Origin: an uncultured Erysipelotrichaceae bacterium
GTDB taxonomy: Bacteria > Bacillota_I > Bacilli_A > RFN20 > CAG-826
Direction of reading: 5' to 3'
DNA length: 13,673 nt
NCBI GenBank assembly: GCA_902793515.1
Contig: CADBDO010000016.1
Span: 1-13,673 of the forward strand
Part shown: piece by piece, positions 11,576 through 13,673 of the stretch
Layout of the letters: each line of letters opens with the position of its first letter
Numbering within the stretch: position 1 is the stretch's first letter
The notes under the pieces: generated by a model
The model's database searches: none
The model's input: only the letters and a program-made list of their open reading frames with translations
Told to the model about the DNA's origin: nothing
Program-made: the position numbers and the translations under genes

Positions 11576-13673
11576 ATGGCCAAGAAGAAGATTGAAGAAC
11601 CAGTAATCCAAGAAAACATTATTTTTGGCCCGCTTGACGAGTTGATGGGCGCTAAATTTGCTATTTACGCCAAAGACGTCATCCAAGACCGTGCCATCCC
11701 TGATGCAAGAGACGGCTTAAAGCCAGTCCAGCGCAGGATCGTTTTCGATATGTGGAACACCGGCAACACCATCGACAAGCCAACAAAGAAGTGTGCTCGT
11801 ATCGTTGGTGACGTTTTAGGTAAATATCACCCACACGGCGATTCCTCTGTCTACGAAGCCTTAGTCCACATGTCTCAGGACTGGAACGTCCGTTATCCTT
11901 TGATCGATTTCCAAGGCAACAACGGTTCCATGGACGGCGATAGCCCAGCTGCTTATCGTTACACCGAAGCCAGATTAAGCGCCATTTCAAATGAATTAGT
12001 GGCCGACATCGATAAAGAAACGGTGGACATGGAGCTTACTTTCGATGACACCTTATTCGAACCAACAGTTCTCCCTGCCCAGTTCCCGAACCTTCTTGCT
12101 AATGGATCTGAGGGTATTGCTGTCGGTATTTCAACTTCGATTCCTCCTCACAACCTCCGTGAGCTAACGTCCGCAATCGTTTACAGAATCAAACACCCAG
12201 AGTGCATCGTAGACGACCTCATGAAGTTTGTGCCTGGCCCAGATTTCCCAACTGGCGGCATCATTTTCAAATCAGCCAGCTTAGAGGATATCTATAGAAA
12301 AGGTCGCGGTAAAGTCGTCGTCAGCGGCAAAGCCGACATCGTTACTGATGGCAAAGGCGGAAGCCAGATCATCATTTCAGAGATTCCATTCCACGTTAAT
12401 AAATCGGTCTTAGTCAAAGCCATCGATAAGATCTGCCACGACAAGACAATCCCTGGCATCCTCGAAGTTCGTGACGAGAGCGACAAGGAAGGCCTTAGAA
12501 TTTCAATCGACCTTAAGAACGATTGCAAACCTGAAGCTGTCTTGGCCTATCTCATGAACAAGACTCAGCTCAAGACATCCTTCAGCGCCCAAGTAGTGGC
12601 CATCGTCGATGACAAACCGAAGACCTTGGATCTTCTTTCCTATTGCGATTGCTACATCCAGCATCAGCTCGACGTCATCACCAGAAAGAGCCATTTCCTT
12701 TTAAACAAGTACACATTCCGTTTACAGATTGTCGAAGGCCTTATCAAAGCCATCAGCATCCTCGACAAAGTAGTTGAGGTCATCAAAGGCAGCCACGACA
12801 AAGCGGATTCAAAAGAAAACATCCAAAGAGAGTTCGGCTTCACAGAGCCTCAGGCCGAAGCCATCGTCATGATGCCTCTCTATAAGCTTTCCCATACCGA
12901 CATTAAGGTTCTCCAAGATGAGAACATCAAACTCAATGAGGATATCGCTTACTTGAATGGCTTATTGAGCGACCAAAGCAAACGTGAAGACGTCATCATC
13001 GAGAATCTTAAGACCATTTCTAAGAAATACTCCGGAGAGCGTCTTACTGAAATCCAAGAAGAAGAAACTGCAACAACTCTCAACAAGCGCGACCTTATCG
13101 CCAAAGAAACGGTCAAGCTCGTTGTTACCAGAGACGGTTATATCAAACGTTCATCCCTCAAATCCTGGAAAGGATCCGGTGGACAAAACGGCGCCAAAGC
13201 TGGCATTAAGACCGGTGACTCCTTTGTCTTTGATGGCGAATGTGAAACAACCGACTTCATTCTCGTCTTCACAGAGCAGGGCAATTACCTTTACATCCCT
13301 GTCAACGAAGTCAAAGAGGCCAAGTGGAACGACGAAGGATACCACGTCAACAATCTTGTCAGCCTCGCTTCAAACGACCATCTCGTCGCGGCCTTTGCCG
13401 TCCGTCACTTCAGGCACGATCTCTTCATAATCCTTCTCTCAAGGAACGGTTCAATCAAGAGAATCCGTCTTGATTCCTTCCCGGTTATCAGACGCAGCAA
13501 ACCAATCCCAGCAATCAGGCTTGAGAAGGGCGATTCGCTCGTCGGCGTCACTTATTCGACCGGCGACAGCAACCTCTTCATCACCAGTGAAGATGGCCGC
13601 GCTGCCTTCTACAACGAGAACGAGATCTTCATCAGCAATCCAAAGAGCCGTGGCATGAAAGCCGGTTCCTTTG
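11576..13673 (+). CDS. parC: DNA topoisomerase IV subunit A (ParC), 3' end outside window
   Basis: An open frame of 699 codons from ATG 11576 to the end of the window, with no stop. It is the DNA breakage-rejoining subunit of topoisomerase IV. The breakage core includes R-D-G-L-K-P-V-Q-R-R (45-54), H-P-H-G-D-S-S-V-Y-E-A (85-95) and catalytic Y129 in A-Y-R-Y-T-E-A-R-L, where the residue two before the tyrosine is Y127 instead of the more usual Met. The quinolone-determining positions are S90 and E94, the unmutated ParC pattern. A coiled-coil region runs through about 370-490, and the C-terminal beta-pinwheel begins near residue 509 (E-T-V-K-L-V-V-T-R-D-G) and is cut by the window edge. The ATG is 2 bases after the parE stop, so the two are translationally coupled and yield the subunits together. 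Confidence 0.96.
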   Translation, partial: MAKKKIEEPVIQENIIFGPLDELMGAKFAIYAKDVIQDRAIPDARDGLKPVQRRIVFDMWNTGNTIDKPTKKCARIVGDVLGKYHPHGDSSVYEALVHMSQDWNVRYPLIDFQGNNGSMDGDSPAAYRYTEARLSAISNELVADIDKETVDMELTFDDTLFEPTVLPAQFPNLLANGSEGIAVGISTSIPPHNLRELTSAIVYRIKHPECIVDDLMKFVPGPDFPTGGIIFKSASLEDIYRKGRGKVVVSGKADIVTDGKGGSQIIISEIPFHVNKSVLVKAIDKICHDKTIPGILEVRDESDKEGLRISIDLKNDCKPEAVLAYLMNKTQLKTSFSAQVVAIVDDKPKTLDLLSYCDCYIQHQLDVITRKSHFLLNKYTFRLQIVEGLIKAISILDKVVEVIKGSHDKADSKENIQREFGFTEPQAEAIVMMPLYKLSHTDIKVLQDENIKLNEDIAYLNGLLSDQSKREDVIIENLKTISKKYSGERLTEIQEEETATTLNKRDLIAKETVKLVVTRDGYIKRSSLKSWKGSGGQNGAKAGIKTGDSFVFDGECETTDFILVFTEQGNYLYIPVNEVKEAKWNDEGYHVNNLVSLASNDHLVAAFAVRHFRHDLFIILLSRNGSIKRIRLDSFPVIRRSKPIPAIRLEKGDSLVGVTYSTGDSNLFITSEDGRAAFYNENEIFISNPKSRGMKAGSF

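Overview
The window is ordinary chromosomal housekeeping DNA from a Firmicutes/Bacilli-type bacterium, most like the Mollicutes/Erysipelotrichales side of that group. The pointers are a SigA-type sigma factor next to dnaG, a TrmK homologue, a UPF0154 (YneF) protein, a PlsY with the G-S-x-N-S-G-G-T-N motif, and a MEP isoprenoid pathway (IspG and IspH). The genetic code looks standard: tryptophan is TGG throughout, and trmK ends in TGA directly inside its terminator. The exact taxon cannot be named from the sequence alone. No mobile element, CRISPR array, tRNA or rRNA gene was seen.

Layout. (1) 1-2642, plus strand: the 3' end of dnaG, then sigA and trmK, ending in a strong hairpin terminator. 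(2) 2789-6128: ispH (minus), the DEAD-box helicase cshB (plus) and ispG (minus). ispH and cshB are divergent from one AT-rich promoter patch; cshB and ispG converge with overlapping stop codons. The gene set dnaG-sigA-trmK-ispH-cshB-ispG resembles the B. subtilis yqf region as I remember it, with intervening genes missing and orientations changed. (3) 6227-7892, plus strand: rpmG (ribosomal protein L33), a glyoxalase II-like metallo-beta-lactamase-fold hydrolase, efp (elongation factor P) and a UPF0154 membrane protein. (4) 7938-8258: a gene-free stretch of about 320 bases that folds convincingly on paper into a structured RNA. (5) 8259-8717: an unrecognised two-helix membrane protein. (6) 8795-13673: plsY (minus) divergent from parE-parC (plus); parC runs off the window. 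plsY next to parE-parC is also a familiar Bacilli arrangement.

Together the genes serve replication and chromosome segregation (DnaG, ParE, ParC), transcription (SigA), translation (L33, EF-P, TrmK), RNA remodelling (CshB), isoprenoid precursors (IspG, IspH) and phospholipid synthesis (PlsY). The observations most worth a second look are the candidate structured RNA at 7981-8241, which shows an anti-Shine-Dalgarno-like ACCUCCU loop; an EF-P lacking the usual PGKG tip; a roughly 50-residue coiled-coil-like insert in SigA; an rpmG terminator whose T-run directly abuts the next start codon; and two genes whose -10 box sits so close to ATG that their mRNAs should be leaderless.
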